Source of the DNA: Poseidonibacter ostreae
Lineage (GTDB): Bacteria; Campylobacterota; Campylobacteria; Campylobacterales; Arcobacteraceae
Direction of reading: 5' to 3'
DNA: 64,000 nucleotides
NCBI RefSeq assembly: GCF_009208075.1
Contig: NZ_WFKJ01000005.1
Coordinates: 25,704 to 89,703, forward strand
This document shows positions 27,700 through 37,307 of the stretch, piece after piece. Under the pieces are notes generated by a model, which worked only from the letters and a program-made list of their open reading frames with translations, had not been told where the DNA came from and did not search any database. The number at the start of each line of letters is the position of its first letter. The stretch's first letter is position 1. Position numbers and translations under genes: made by a program.

Positions 27700-28022
27700 A
27701 GAGGCTCCTTAAAATTAATTTTGACTTAAATTTTTTAATTAGTCTGAAACATTATACATATTTTTAACTTATATTCTACTATATTTTTTACTATAAATTT
27801 AGTAGGTGTTACTTTTTTATACACCAATATATTGTAAATTTGATAAAAATATGCTAGAGAAATAGTGTTTTTATAAATAAATAAAAGTTATAAAGCTTTA
27901 GTATTGTTGATTATATAGTTTTAAAACTATTATTTTTGATATATAATAGTTTTAAAAAAATAGATATTTTATTATTAAAAATAAATATTTTTATTTAATT
28001 AATATTTTATTTTAATAAAATT
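27700..28022. other. Non-coding AT-rich gap with por promoter and a long inverted repeat
   Basis: This 323-bp stretch has no credible gene. Near the por side it has a minus-strand TATAAT (27756 to 27751). A weak 5-bp inverted element GGTGT/ACACC (27805-27825) lies upstream of it. Further away is a perfect 14-bp inverted repeat, TTTTAAAACTATTA (27919-27932) and TAATAGTTTTAAAA (27944-27957), with an 11-nt loop. The repeat could be the end of the HAD gene transcript or a protein-binding site. Both sides are A/T runs, so simple composition may explain part of it. Confidence 0.5.
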
Positions 28023-28676
28023 TTAAGAAAGTAATTGTATATATTTTATAGCACTTAGTGCATTATCTGTAATATTTGGAGTGTATTTCTTTAACTCTTC
28101 TTTTTTCCCATAACCACAAAGTACTGCAATTGAATTTATATTTGCATCATTTGCAGCAATTAAATCAAGTTTTGTATCTCCTATCATCCATACATTATGA
28201 GTGTTTTCATTATAGTTCATCTGTTCTAGTGTAACTAATATTGGCTCAGGGTGTGGTTTTGGATTTTCTACATTTTCTCTTCCTGTAACTATTTCAAAAT
28301 GTTCACTTAATTTAAAATGTTCTAATAAAGGCATAGTATAAAGCCGTGTTTTTGTAGTAACAACTGAAACTCGTCCAATCTTTGCTGCTAATTGTACTGC
28401 TTCTAAAGCTTCAGGAAGTAGTGTTGTTTTTTGTGTTGATATTTTTCTATATCTATTTTTATACGAAGCCACAAAATCCCAAACTCTATCTTCTTGTATT
28501 CCTAAATTTGCATACATAATATCTAAAGGATAACCAATAAAAGATTTTATATCTTCTTCATTTCCTTTAAAATCAAAATTCATTTCTTCAAATGAGTGTA
28601 TAAATGTAGATACAATTGCATCTGTTGAGTCTATTAGTGTTCCATCTAAATCAAATAATATTATATTTTCTTTCAA
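28023..28676 (-). CDS. HAD-superfamily phosphatase (phosphoglycolate phosphatase-like)
   Basis: A 217-residue HAD hydrolase of subfamily IA. Motif I is FDLDGTLIDST, motif II VVTTKT, motif III the Lys in NPKPHPEPI, and motif IV GDTKLDLIAANDA. A helical cap lies between motifs I and II. The PKPHPEPI segment fits phosphoglycolate phosphatase/PpaX-like enzymes, but the substrate cannot be fixed. It is 25 nt downstream of the solute-binding-protein gene, so the two may be co-transcribed. Confidence 0.8.
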   Translation of the reverse strand: MKENIILFDLDGTLIDSTDAIVSTFIHSFEEMNFDFKGNEEDIKSFIGYPLDIMYANLGIQEDRVWDFVASYKNRYRKISTQKTTLLPEALEAVQLAAKIGRVSVVTTKTRLYTMPLLEHFKLSEHFEIVTGRENVENPKPHPEPILVTLEQMNYNENTHNVWMIGDTKLDLIAANDANINSIAVLCGYGKKEELKKYTPNITDNALSAIKYIQLLS

Positions 28677-28701
28677 AGCTTTCCTTTTTATATTTTAAGT
28701 T

Positions 28702-30201
28702 TTAAGGTTTTATCCAATCTTTTTGATTGTGAGTAATTCCTGTAAATGCAGGTTCGATATTTTTTATTTCATCATTAACAACTGTTATTGAGTTTGGTAT
28801 ATATAAAAATAAATATGGAATATCGTCTGTAATTTTTTTAAATATACTTTTATATATCTTACTTAATTCATCTCTATTTATTGTAGTTGAACCTTTTTCA
28901 ATTAACTTATCTACTTCTTTATTAGAATATCCAACTAAGTTAAATCTTCCTGTTTTATCTGAACTTGAATGCCATAAAGGATAAGCATCAGGCATTAATG
29001 ATAAAGACCATCCAAGAAGTATTGCTTCATAATTTCTTGGATGAACAACTGTATTTAAATAAGCCTGCCACTCCATTACTCTTATTTTCATTTGTATACC
29101 AGCTTTTGATAGTTGGTATTGTAATATTTGTGCTGCGTTTATTCTTGTATCATTTCCCGTATTTGTAACTATCTCAAAACTAAATGGATTATTTTCATCA
29201 TAACCTAACTCTTTTAAAAGTTTTTTTGCTTTTTGAATATTTGGAATGATAGGTTTTGTCTTTTCATCATAGGCAAAACTTCCTGGTAAAAATGGTCCAT
29301 TACATACTTCTCCATGTCCAAAAAATAGAATGTCAACAAGTTCTTGACGGTCAATTGCTAAGGATAATGCTTTTCTAATTCTTATATCTTTAAATTTTTC
29401 ATTTTTTAAATTTAATCCAACGTATGAGTAAGAAAAACTTTGGCTTTCTATAATCTTGAATGATTTCTTAAACTCATCATCAATTTGTCTATCAATTTGA
29501 AGAGGTGTTAAACTAGATAAATCAAGTTTTTTTTGTTTTAAAAATAAAAAAGATGTATTTGTATCTGGAATAAATTTATACAATAACTCATCAATTTTAG
29601 GTTTACCTTCAAAATAGTTTTCATTAGCTTTTAATTTTATATTTTGTCCAACTTTAAAGTTTTCTAATTTATAAGGTCCTGTTCCTATTGGATTTTTATT
29701 AAAAGAACTTGTCATCAAATTCTTTTCATCTTTTAATATATGATAAGGAAGTATGCCAACCATCCATATTTCTAAGGCTTTAAAATAAGCTTTTTTATAA
29801 ATAACCTCAATAGTGTAATCATCAATTGCTTTTACGGATTCTACTTCTTTATAGTTAGATTTTATAGAATTAAAAACTTTTGGATCTAAAATAGTATTAT
29901 AAGTAAATACTACATCTTTAGAAGTTAACTCTTTTCCATCATGCCATTTTATATCTTTTCTTAAATTTATGATTAGTTTTGTCTTTGTTTCAAAGCTATA
30001 TGAAAGAGCTAAATCTTCTGTAGGGTTTCCATCTTTATCGTATTTAAATAAACCATTAAAAAGCCAATTGGCTATTTGTGAACTTGCCGTATCATTTGCT
30101 AAAATTGGATTTAATCTACTAGGACTTGAACTTATTGATAAGTTTAATGTACTTGCTTGAATGTAAGTAAAAATAATTAGGAATAGTGTAATAAATTTCA
30201 T
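28702..30201 (-). CDS. Family 5 solute-binding protein (peptide-type), orphan
   Basis: A 499-residue periplasmic binding protein. I chose the ATG at 30201 because it gives a clean Sec signal (MKFITLFLIIFTYIQAS); the frame stays open upstream to 30264, but that part runs into the ribosomal-operon terminator and adds a non-signal extension. The mature part follows the DppA/OppA plan (SSPSRLNPILANDTASSQIA, KDIKWHDGKELTSKDVVFTY, IRKALSLAIDRQELVDIL). No permease or ATPase is adjacent. It precedes a HAD phosphatase gene. It may serve a transporter elsewhere. It is the second orphan of this family in the window. Confidence 0.82.
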   Translation of the reverse strand: MKFITLFLIIFTYIQASTLNLSISSSPSRLNPILANDTASSQIANWLFNGLFKYDKDGNPTEDLALSYSFETKTKLIINLRKDIKWHDGKELTSKDVVFTYNTILDPKVFNSIKSNYKEVESVKAIDDYTIEVIYKKAYFKALEIWMVGILPYHILKDEKNLMTSSFNKNPIGTGPYKLENFKVGQNIKLKANENYFEGKPKIDELLYKFIPDTNTSFLFLKQKKLDLSSLTPLQIDRQIDDEFKKSFKIIESQSFSYSYVGLNLKNEKFKDIRIRKALSLAIDRQELVDILFFGHGEVCNGPFLPGSFAYDEKTKPIIPNIQKAKKLLKELGYDENNPFSFEIVTNTGNDTRINAAQILQYQLSKAGIQMKIRVMEWQAYLNTVVHPRNYEAILLGWSLSLMPDAYPLWHSSSDKTGRFNLVGYSNKEVDKLIEKGSTTINRDELSKIYKSIFKKITDDIPYLFLYIPNSITVVNDEIKNIEPAFTGITHNQKDWIKP

Positions 30202-30248
30202 TAGGTATTGTATAGTTTTTTTGAATATTAATAACTTAAAGTGCATAA

Positions 30249-30280
30249 AAAAAGGGAACAACATTTGTTGTTCCCTTTTT
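30249..30280 (-). terminator. Rho-independent terminator of the rplM-rpsI operon
   Basis: Perfect 14-bp arms AAAAAGGGAACAAC (30249-30262) and GTTGTTCCCTTTTT (30267-30280), loop ATTT. The arms end in A and T runs on both sides, so it works in either direction. It lies 38 nt after the rpsI stop. Confidence 0.8.
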
Positions 30281-30317
30281 GAAAATACAAAGATATAAAA
30301 TCTTTGAAAAATTGAAT

Positions 30318-30707
30318 CTATCTTTTTGAGAATTGACCGCTTTTTCTTGCTTTTCTTCTTCCGTATTTCTTTCTTTCAACTGATCTAGCATCTCTAGTTA
30401 ATAAACCATAAGGTTTTAAAATAGCTCTGAATTGCTCATCATAAGCAACTAAAGCTCTAGAAATACCATGTCTAACAGCATCAGCTTGTGCAGAGTACCC
30501 TCCACCTAGAGTTTTAACAACAATATTTACAGAAGTTTCTTGTTTAGCTACTTCTAATGGTTGCATTACTCTTTTTTTAATCGCTTCGTGTCCACCTAAC
30601 CATGTGTCTAAAGACTGACCATTGATTGTTAGTTGACCATTACCAACTTCTAGCCATACTTTAGCTATAGATGTTTTTCTTCTTCCAGTTGCGTAAACTT
30701 TTGCCAT
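30318..30707 (-). CDS. rpsI: Ribosomal protein S9
   Basis: A 129-residue S9 with the typical start [15 protein letters not shown], the glycine loop [22 protein letters not shown] and the basic C-terminal tail ending KSGQFSKR that reaches the P-site tRNA. It is 5 nt after rplM and shares its transcript. A strong terminator follows. Confidence 0.97.
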   Translation of the reverse strand: MAKVYATGRRKTSIAKVWLEVGNGQLTINGQSLDTWLGGHEAIKKRVMQPLEVAKQETSVNIVVKTLGGGYSAQADAVRHGISRALVAYDEQFRAILKPYGLLTRDARSVERKKYGRRKARKSGQFSKR

Positions 30708-30712
30708 TAGTC

Positions 30713-31132
30713 CTATCCTTTAATTTGTGCAGTATGAGGGTGTTCGCTACCTGCATATACTTTTAATTTTTTTAACATGTTTTTACCAAGAGTTGTTTTT
30801 GGTAACATACCTCTTGTTGAAAGTTTATATAATTTTTCTGGATTATTTTCAAACATATCAGACATTTTGTGAGTTTTTGTACTACCAAAATAACCTGAGT
30901 GTGTGTAATAGTTTTTAGTTTCTAATTTAGTTCCAGAAAACTTTGCTTTAGAAGCATTAATGATTACAACGTAATCTCCACAATCTACATGAGGTGTGTA
31001 ATAAGGTTTAGTTTTCCCTCTTAAGATACTTGCAACTTCAGTGATAATTCTTCCGAATACTTTATCAGTTGCGTCGATTACTATCCAATCTCTTTCGATT
31101 TCGTTAGCTTTTGCCATTTGAGTAAATTTCAT
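30713..31132 (-). CDS. rplM: Ribosomal protein L13
   Basis: A 139-residue L13: [20 protein letters not shown], the [18 protein letters not shown] loop and [20 protein letters not shown] are conserved. It leads the rplM-rpsI operon, the usual pairing. The ATG follows GCGGAGAAAAT. The upstream gap is 76 nt and contains a hairpin that ends the phosphate operon. Confidence 0.97.
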   Translation of the reverse strand: MKFTQMAKANEIERDWIVIDATDKVFGRIITEVASILRGKTKPYYTPHVDCGDYVVIINASKAKFSGTKLETKNYYTHSGYFGSTKTHKMSDMFENNPEKLYKLSTRGMLPKTTLGKNMLKKLKVYAGSEHPHTAQIKG

Positions 31133-31175
31133 TTATTTTCTCCGCTTTTATTAATGAGGTGGAATAATAGTGTAG

Positions 31176-31207
31176 TAATACTTAAATAAACCTTAATTTA
31201 AGTATTA
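31176..31207 (-). terminator. Hairpin after the phosphate-regulation operon
   Basis: Perfect 12-bp arms TAATACTTAAAT (31176-31187) and ATTTAAGTATTA (31196-31207) with an 8-nt loop, 2 nt after the kinase stop. It is AU-rich with no clear T-run, so it is only a probable terminator. Confidence 0.45.
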
Positions 31208-31208
31208 T

Positions 31209-32585
31209 TTAATACTTTATTGTAAATTCCGAACCTTGATTAAATTCTGAAGTAACTTCAAGTGAGAAATTATGCAGTGATAGTATAGATTGAACGATAA
31301 ATAAGCCTAAACCTAAAGAGTTGTTCCATCCGTTATTTGAGACTCTGTAGAACTTATGTTTAATTTTTTCAAGCTCCTTACTCTCTAAACCTATACCCCT
31401 ATCTTTTATAATTATTGAATTTTCTGTAAGTTCTACAATTACTTCATCATCTGAGTATTTTAAGGCATTTTCAATTAAGTTTGATATTGCCATAGAAATT
31501 AATGTTTCATCAACTTTTAAATTTATATCAATTCCTGAAATTATAATCTCTCTATTTTTATATTTTTCTTTTAAATCAGGAATAATATCTTCAACTATTC
31601 TTTTTATTGGAGTAGGGATTAGAAGTAATTCTTGTTTTCCTTCTTCTAGTTTTAATGTAAGTCTTAACTTATCAATAATTTGTGACATTTTATTTGCATT
31701 AGAATGAATTTTATTTAAAAATTTTTGTTTCATAACTTCTGGCATTTCATCATCATTCATAATAGTTTCACTATATCCAGAAATTATTGCAATTGGATTT
31801 TTGAACTCATGAGATAAGGCAGAAATAATTTCATCTTTTTGTCTATTTGCAATCTTTAATTTTGCAGTTTGTTTTGCTTTTTGCTTCTCTTTTTTTGATA
31901 GTTTTAAAGCTACTTTATTTAATAATCTTGTAATTTGATAAAACTCTTGTGTATATCTTGATTTTAATTTATAAGTAGGTTTTTTATCTGATAATTGCGT
32001 TAAAAAGTTTAAAATAGAGTCGGTCTCTTTTTTTATTTTAAGACTAATAAAGTATGTAGTTAAAAAACCAATAATTAAAAAAAATGTAATAAAAGCAAAT
32101 ATCTGAGCAGTAAGTTTTACAAAGTTATCAGTAATTTTATCTGTATAATCTGCCATTCTTATAAAATAAATATTTTTATCAATGCTTACTTTTTTAGTGA
32201 TATATAAAAGTTCTTTATTTATCGTATTTGAAAATCTAACAATCTTTCCAATACCGAAATCTTTTGCTTGAAGTACTTCTTCTCTATTGGAATGATTCTC
32301 CATTAGGTTTTTATCTTCATCACTCTCAGCTATTACATTACCCTTTTCATCAATCACGGTAATTCTAAGATTAATCTGTGCTTTTAAATCTTTTATTATA
32401 TTGTCTATATTTTTTAAATCTTTTAATACAATTGAGAATGTATCAATATTTTGTACAAGATTTTTTTCAATTTGATTGATATAGATATTTTTTGACCAAA
32501 AGTAAGTAACTATTGTTAGAGTTATTAAAATTCCTACAAAAATTAAAATAAATGTTCTTAAAAAAAGTTGGTGAATTTTTAACAA
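31209..32585 (-). CDS. phoR: PhoR-like sensor histidine kinase
   Basis: A 458-residue membrane kinase with TM segments at about 10-29 and 160-182. The intervening periplasmic domain of about 130 residues looks PAS-like (INLRITVIDEKGNVIAESD). It has a HAMP-like linker, the phosphoacceptor box SALSHEFKNPIAII with His259, and an HATPase domain (MAISNLIENALKYSDD, IKDRGIGLE, GLGLFIV). It is the last gene of the pstC-pstA-pstB-phoU-psiE-regulator run and overlaps the regulator gene by 7 nt, which is why I name it PhoR-like. E. coli PhoR has no large periplasmic domain, so sensing may differ here. Confidence 0.78.
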   Translation of the reverse strand: MLKIHQLFLRTFILIFVGILITLTIVTYFWSKNIYINQIEKNLVQNIDTFSIVLKDLKNIDNIIKDLKAQINLRITVIDEKGNVIAESDEDKNLMENHSNREEVLQAKDFGIGKIVRFSNTINKELLYITKKVSIDKNIYFIRMADYTDKITDNFVKLTAQIFAFITFFLIIGFLTTYFISLKIKKETDSILNFLTQLSDKKPTYKLKSRYTQEFYQITRLLNKVALKLSKKEKQKAKQTAKLKIANRQKDEIISALSHEFKNPIAIISGYSETIMNDDEMPEVMKQKFLNKIHSNANKMSQIIDKLRLTLKLEEGKQELLLIPTPIKRIVEDIIPDLKEKYKNREIIISGIDINLKVDETLISMAISNLIENALKYSDDEVIVELTENSIIIKDRGIGLESKELEKIKHKFYRVSNNGWNNSLGLGLFIVQSILSLHNFSLEVTSEFNQGSEFTIKY

Positions 32586-33253
32586 AATATATAACCTTCA
32601 CCTCTTACAGATTTTATATAATCTTTTTTTCCCTCAGGATCAATCTTTGCTTTTAATCTTTTTATAGCAACATTTACTGTTTTTACTTTTTTCTCTAATG
32701 AGTCTCCCCAAACAGCATCTAATAAATGTTCTCTACTCATTAAGATATCTTTATTTTTAATAAACTCTAAAAATAAGTCATGTTCTAAATGCGTTAATTC
32801 AATCTCTTTTTCTTCAATATAAAATTTCTTATTACTAGCTTTATATGTGATATCTTTAATTCTTAAGATATCAACTACTTTAGCTGTTCTTTTAATTACA
32901 GCTTTTACACGTGCAGTTAATTCTTTTAGGTTAAAAGGTTTAGTTATATAATCATCAGCATGAGAATCAAAGCCCTCAAGAATGTCTTCGTCTTTATCTT
33001 TAGCTGTTACATAAATTACAGGAATATTATATCCCTCTTGTTTAATTTTGTTAATAAAACTAGTTCCCTCACTTCCAGGAAGGTTTCTATCCATTAAAAT
33101 TAAACCAATCTCTTCTTCTTTTAAGACCTGCTTTAGGTTTTTATCAATATTTAAAAAACCTATAGTTTCAAAGCCCTCTTTTTGTAATGTATATTCAAGA
33201 AGTTCTAAAATATCTTCTTCATCTTCAACAATTAAAATAGGTTTATTTGTCAT
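32579..33253 (-). CDS. phoB: PhoB-like response regulator
   Basis: I place the start at the ATG at 33253, giving a 224-residue OmpR-type regulator that begins directly with the first receiver strand (TNKPILIVEDEED); an in-frame ATG farther upstream (33307) would add an unusual N-terminal tail inside the psiE gene. The phosphoacceptor is Asp55 (LILMDRNLPG), with Thr in VTAKDKD and Lys in DYITKPFN. The winged helix ends SVRGEGYIF. It overlaps psiE by 11 nt and phoR by 7 nt. Its likely targets are the direct repeats in front of pstS and pstC. Confidence 0.8.
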   Translation of the reverse strand: MTNKPILIVEDEEDILELLEYTLQKEGFETIGFLNIDKNLKQVLKEEEIGLILMDRNLPGSEGTSFINKIKQEGYNIPVIYVTAKDKDEDILEGFDSHADDYITKPFNLKELTARVKAVIKRTAKVVDILRIKDITYKASNKKFYIEEKEIELTHLEHDLFLEFIKNKDILMSREHLLDAVWGDSLEKKVKTVNVAIKRLKAKIDPEGKKDYIKSVRGEGYIFC

Positions 33254-33695
33254 TGTTTTTACTACTTTCCTCAGAATTAATTTTTTTATTTGGACGCTCA
33301 TCTTCATACTCAATTACTGTATCTTTTGATATTTTAATAACACCAGGTGAGAATTTAATTGCAAATATTCTAAAAATAAAGAAAATAAATATCGTAAATA
33401 AAAGAAAAGTGATATCAAAATAGTCTCTATGTTTATCAGTTGAAAGAATAATTACATCTCTAATTAAAAAGATAATAAAAATATCGATAACGAATCTAAG
33501 TCGTAATTTCTCTTTTTTAATAAAATCAGAAATCATTTTTACAACTTCCATAACAACAATAAACTCTAGCATTAAGATTATTGCTTTATGAAAAGGAAGT
33601 CCTACTGCAAATATTAAGATAAAAATAATTGTTGCTATTAATACCTCAAAATTTGTACTGAAATAGTTTTGGATTTTTTTTATTGCATTTTTCAT
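33243..33695 (-). CDS. psiE: PsiE-family phosphate-starvation-inducible membrane protein
   Basis: A 150-residue protein with four hydrophobic segments (FEVLIATIIFILIFAVGL, AIILMLEFIVVMEVVKMI, FVIDIFIIFLIRDVIIL, ITFLLFTIFIFFIFRIFAI) and a charged C-terminal tail. The pattern matches the PsiE family, whose biochemical role is unknown. Its place inside the pst-pho operon, between phoU and the regulator, fits phosphate control. It overlaps the regulator gene by 11 nt. Confidence 0.75.
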   Translation of the reverse strand: MKNAIKKIQNYFSTNFEVLIATIIFILIFAVGLPFHKAIILMLEFIVVMEVVKMISDFIKKEKLRLRFVIDIFIIFLIRDVIILSTDKHRDYFDITFLLFTIFIFFIFRIFAIKFSPGVIKISKDTVIEYEDERPNKKINSEESSKNNDK

Positions 33696-33714
33696 AAAGT
33701 AATTATATCATAAT

Positions 33715-34383
33715 CTATGATTGCATTATATCTCCACCAACATGTGCAAAAAGCGCTAAACTTGCAATAGATGAAGCTCTATCTGCTGTTCTTTCTAATC
33801 TTCTTAAAGAACTTAATGTATCAAAATACTCTTTTGATAATTCAAGGTTTTTAGAAATTAGTTTTAAGATATTTTTTTCAACCATTGCATATAAATCAGC
33901 TGCTTTACTCTCTTCAACTATAACTCTATGGTATTTTTCTTCAGTATGGCTATCATTTTCTTCATCAAGCATTGATATTGCTGTACGAAGTGATAATAAT
34001 GCAGATTTATGAAGAGGAATTGTAAACTCTAATATAGTGTTAGTATTTAAATCTTCAGAAAAAGCTTTTCTAAATATTTTAATAAAACCTTTTACATTTG
34101 AAGCTGCTCTAATTAATTCATTTGTAATTTTTAAATATGAAACCATTTCTCTTAAGTCTTTAGCTTCTGGCGAATATAAAGCTAAAGTTGTAACTATTAA
34201 ATTATCTATTTCATTAGATTTATTTGATAGTTTTTTTACTGATAAATCTATCTCTTTCAGGGCTGAAATATCATCACTTTTTAATATTTTTAATGATGAC
34301 TCTAAAGCATCAACTACATTGTTTCCAATAAATAACACTTCTTCTTTAATATTCTCTCTTTTTTCATTATAAGTTTTTAACAT
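33715..34383 (-). CDS. phoU: Phosphate transport regulator PhoU
   Basis: A 222-residue all-helical protein with two PhoU repeats: the first contains LKEIDLSVKKLSNKSNEIDNLIV with the metal-binding acidic cluster, the second LRRLERTADRASSIASL. PhoU links the Pst transporter with the PhoR kinase and holds the Pho response off when phosphate is plentiful. The ATG overlaps the pstB stop by one base (TAATG), indicating coupled translation. Confidence 0.9.
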   Translation of the reverse strand: MLKTYNEKRENIKEEVLFIGNNVVDALESSLKILKSDDISALKEIDLSVKKLSNKSNEIDNLIVTTLALYSPEAKDLREMVSYLKITNELIRAASNVKGFIKIFRKAFSEDLNTNTILEFTIPLHKSALLSLRTAISMLDEENDSHTEEKYHRVIVEESKAADLYAMVEKNILKLISKNLELSKEYFDTLSSLRRLERTADRASSIASLALFAHVGGDIMQS

Positions 34384-35153
34384 TATCCAAATCTCCCTGT
34401 AATATAATCTTCTGTTTTTTTATTTGATGGATTAACAAAAATTGTTTCTGTTTCATCATATTCAATTAACTTTCCAAGATGGAAAAAGGCAGTATAATCA
34501 GCAACTCTTGCAGCTTGTTGCATATTGTGAGTAACTGTAATAATTGTATAATCTTTCTTAAGTTCTAACATCAAAGCTTCAATTTTTTCTGTAGAAATTG
34601 GATCAAGTGCTGATGTTGGTTCATCCATTAAAATAACTTCTGGCTTAACTGCAATTGTTCTAGCAATACATAATCTTTGTTGTTGCCCACCTGAAAGTGA
34701 AGTTCCTGGGTCATTTAATTTATCTTTAACTTCATCCCAAAGTCCAGATTTTCTTAAAGAGTTTTCTACTAACTCATCACACTCTTTTCCTTTTGATACA
34801 ATTCCATGTTTAATAGGTGCATAAGCAACATTGTCATAAATAGATTTTGGAAAAGGATTTGGTTGTTGAAAAACCATACCAATTTTTTTACGAACACTTA
34901 CTTCATCTACATCTTTATCATAAATATTTTTTTTATCAATAACTACAGAACCTTCGATATTTACAATAGGTATTAAGTCATTCATTCTATTTAAACATCT
35001 TAGAAATGTAGACTTACCACATCCTGATGGTCCAATTAAAGCTGTTATTTTATTTTCATATATATCTACATCTATTCCATGTAGTGCATGGTTACTTCCA
35101 TACCAAAGATTAAGCTTTTCTACTTTTACTTTTGTTTTATTATCTTTTGCCAT
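34383..35153 (-). CDS. pstB: Phosphate ABC transporter ATPase PstB
   Basis: A 256-residue ATPase from the ATG at 35153, which has the site AGAAGGAAAG just upstream; the frame is open to an earlier ATG at 35174 that overlaps pstA. Walker A is GPSGCGKST, the Q loop QQPNPF, the signature LSGGQQQR, and Walker [13 protein letters not shown]. The opening [19 protein letters not shown] is typical of PstB. It powers the high-affinity phosphate importer with PstC and PstA. Confidence 0.95.
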   Translation of the reverse strand: MAKDNKTKVKVEKLNLWYGSNHALHGIDVDIYENKITALIGPSGCGKSTFLRCLNRMNDLIPIVNIEGSVVIDKKNIYDKDVDEVSVRKKIGMVFQQPNPFPKSIYDNVAYAPIKHGIVSKGKECDELVENSLRKSGLWDEVKDKLNDPGTSLSGGQQQRLCIARTIAVKPEVILMDEPTSALDPISTEKIEALMLELKKDYTIITVTHNMQQAARVADYTAFFHLGKLIEYDETETIFVNPSNKKTEDYITGRFG

Positions 35154-35167
35154 TTTAATCTTTCCTT

Positions 35168-36352
35168 CTACCATTTAACTTCGAATTTTTTTCTTAAATA
35201 AATTGCTATTGCATTAAGTGATATTAATATAGTAAGTAATACCATAATACCTGCTGCTGTTTTTTCTATATACATTCTCTCCGGCATTCCTGCCCATGTA
35301 AATAATTGTGCTGGCATAACAGTTGCTGCATCCATAACACTTCCTGGAGCATCTGGAATAAATGCAATCATACCTATAATAATAAGTGGAGCAGTCTCAC
35401 CCATTGCTTGTGCTAAACCAATAATTGAACCAGTTAAAACTCCTGGAAATGCTAAAGGTAAAACATGATCTTTTGTTACTTGAATTTTTGTTAACCCTAA
35501 TCCATATCCTGCTTGTCTAATACTATCTGGAACTGCTCTTAGCGCTGCTCTTGAACTTACAATAATTATTGGTAAAGTCATTAAAGCTAATGTTAAACCA
35601 CCAACAAGTGGTGAAGACCTTGGCATTCCAAAAAGATTAATAAAAATAGCAAGTCCTAATAAACCAAAAAGAATAGATGGGATTGCTGCAAGATTATTAA
35701 TATTAACTTCAATAAATCTTGTAAATTTATTATCAGTTGCAAACTCTTCTAGGTAAATTGCAGTTAATACTCCTAAAGGAAAAGCAACTGCCATTGTAAT
35801 TATTAGTGTTAATATTGAACCAATCATAGCTGAAAATAAACCTGCATTTTCAGGAATTTTTGAATCCCCATTTAAAAAGAATATTGAGTTAAACTTAGTA
35901 TCAATTCTTCCTTGTGCTTTCATATCATCAACTAAAGCTTTATCTTTTCTTTTTAACTTATAGTGGTGACCTTTTAAATATTGATCAACTTGGTCATCTG
36001 CTAAAACCCACATAGTTTGAGTTGTATTCATAAGTTTTGGATTTTCTCTTACTTGATTTGGTAAATCTCTTAGCCATGATCTTGAAATTATCTTTCTATA
36101 TTTCTTTTCAACAGCAAATCTTGAATCATCAACTGTTTTTTCATTATATGTAACATTTACATGTAAATATGTAACTTTAAATGCTGGTGTTCCTTTTCCA
36201 ATAATATCAATTAAAAAGAAAGCTAAAAATGCGATTGAAAAGATTAAAGATGTTAATGTAAATCTTTTAAATCTTTTTGCACTAGCATGTCTTTTATCTA
36301 AAGAGGCATCATAAAAAGGGTTTTGTTTATTTTTCTTTTTTCTTTTAATCAT
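35168..36352 (-). CDS. pstA: Phosphate ABC transporter permease PstA
   Basis: A 394-residue permease, longer than E. coli PstA because of an extracytoplasmic insert of about 110 residues after the first membrane segment ([20 protein letters not shown] onward). The C-terminal half has the six-segment permease core with the EAA-type loop [20 protein letters not shown]. It overlaps pstC by 4 nt (ATGA). The long insert is common to PstA of several Proteobacteria. Confidence 0.92.
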   Translation of the reverse strand: MIKRKKKNKQNPFYDASLDKRHASAKRFKRFTLTSLIFSIAFLAFFLIDIIGKGTPAFKVTYLHVNVTYNEKTVDDSRFAVEKKYRKIISRSWLRDLPNQVRENPKLMNTTQTMWVLADDQVDQYLKGHHYKLKRKDKALVDDMKAQGRIDTKFNSIFFLNGDSKIPENAGLFSAMIGSILTLIITMAVAFPLGVLTAIYLEEFATDNKFTRFIEVNINNLAAIPSILFGLLGLAIFINLFGMPRSSPLVGGLTLALMTLPIIIVSSRAALRAVPDSIRQAGYGLGLTKIQVTKDHVLPLAFPGVLTGSIIGLAQAMGETAPLIIIGMIAFIPDAPGSVMDAATVMPAQLFTWAGMPERMYIEKTAAGIMVLLTILISLNAIAIYLRKKFEVKW

Positions 36353-37278
36353 AATGTATTCACTTTATATTTTTCTTTGAATTTTCTAATTAAACTTAAT
36401 GAAATTATATTTAGGATTAATGTAACAACAAATAGTACTAATCCTAATGCAAATGCAGAAAGTGTTTCAGGTGAATCAAACTCAAAATCACCAACTAATG
36501 AATTTACAATAGTTACAGTTACTGTTGTCATATCTTCTAATGGATTCCATGATAAGTTTGGTCGAAGTCCTGCTGCCATTACAACAATCATTGTTTCACC
36601 TAAGGCTTTTGAAAGTCCTAGCAGTGATGCTGAAATAATTCCTGGAAGTGCAGATGGAATAACAATATCTCTAATTGTTTCACCTTGTGTAAGACCAAGA
36701 CCTAAAGCTGCTTTTCTCTGAGAATCTGGAACTGACCTAATAACATCATCTGATAAAGAAGAAATTACTGGAATAATCATAATCCCCATAACAACACCAG
36801 ATGCTAAAGCAGAGTTAAACGTAGCTTCTAAGCCAACAGCATCTGCTGCTTTTACAATTAAAGGTGCAACTGTAATAGCTGCAAAGAATCCATAAACAAC
36901 TGTTGGAATTCCTGCTAATACTTCTAAAATAGGTTTTATATAATCTCTTGTAGTTGAACTTGCATATTCACTCATATAAATTGCACTACCTAATCCAACT
37001 GGAATTGCAACACAAAGAGCTATTATCGTAATTACAAAAGTTCCTGCAAAAATTGGAACTGCACCAAATTTACTTCCCTCAACACCAGGTGACCATTCCA
37101 TTCCAGTGATAAAGTACCAAAAACTTCTCATTTGAAAAAATTCTATTGCCTCAAAAAGAATTGAGAAAAGAATACCAAATGTTGTTAATATTGAAATAAC
37201 AGATGCAATAATTAAAGCTGATTTAATTAATTTTTCTATTAATTCTCTCTTCTTATTTCTTGTTTCAAAAGTGCTCAA
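36349..37278 (-). CDS. pstC: Phosphate ABC transporter permease PstC
   Basis: A 309-residue permease with six membrane segments and the loop RSVPDSQRKAALGLGLTQGE. The GIPTVVYGFFAAITVAPL segment is conserved in PstC. The start codon is TTG, preceded by AAGGCAAAAG. It is the first gene of the pstC-A-B-phoU-psiE-phoB-phoR run. A direct repeat and -10 box lie 43 nt and 30 nt upstream. Confidence 0.93.
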   Translation of the reverse strand: MSTFETRNKKRELIEKLIKSALIIASVISILTTFGILFSILFEAIEFFQMRSFWYFITGMEWSPGVEGSKFGAVPIFAGTFVITIIALCVAIPVGLGSAIYMSEYASSTTRDYIKPILEVLAGIPTVVYGFFAAITVAPLIVKAADAVGLEATFNSALASGVVMGIMIIPVISSLSDDVIRSVPDSQRKAALGLGLTQGETIRDIVIPSALPGIISASLLGLSKALGETMIVVMAAGLRPNLSWNPLEDMTTVTVTIVNSLVGDFEFDSPETLSAFALGLVLFVVTLILNIISLSLIRKFKEKYKVNTL

Positions 37279-37307
37279 TACTTTTGCCTTTATTTTAATT
37301 TTAAAAG

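Noticed and set aside
27700..28022. Replication origin in the AT-rich gap
   Set aside because: No cluster of DnaA boxes (TTATCCACA-like) is seen and no dnaA or dnaN gene is nearby.
33254..33313. Longer N-terminus of the PhoB-like regulator
   Set aside because: The extra residues lie before the first receiver strand and overlap psiE; receiver domains begin at the strand found after the ATG at 33253.
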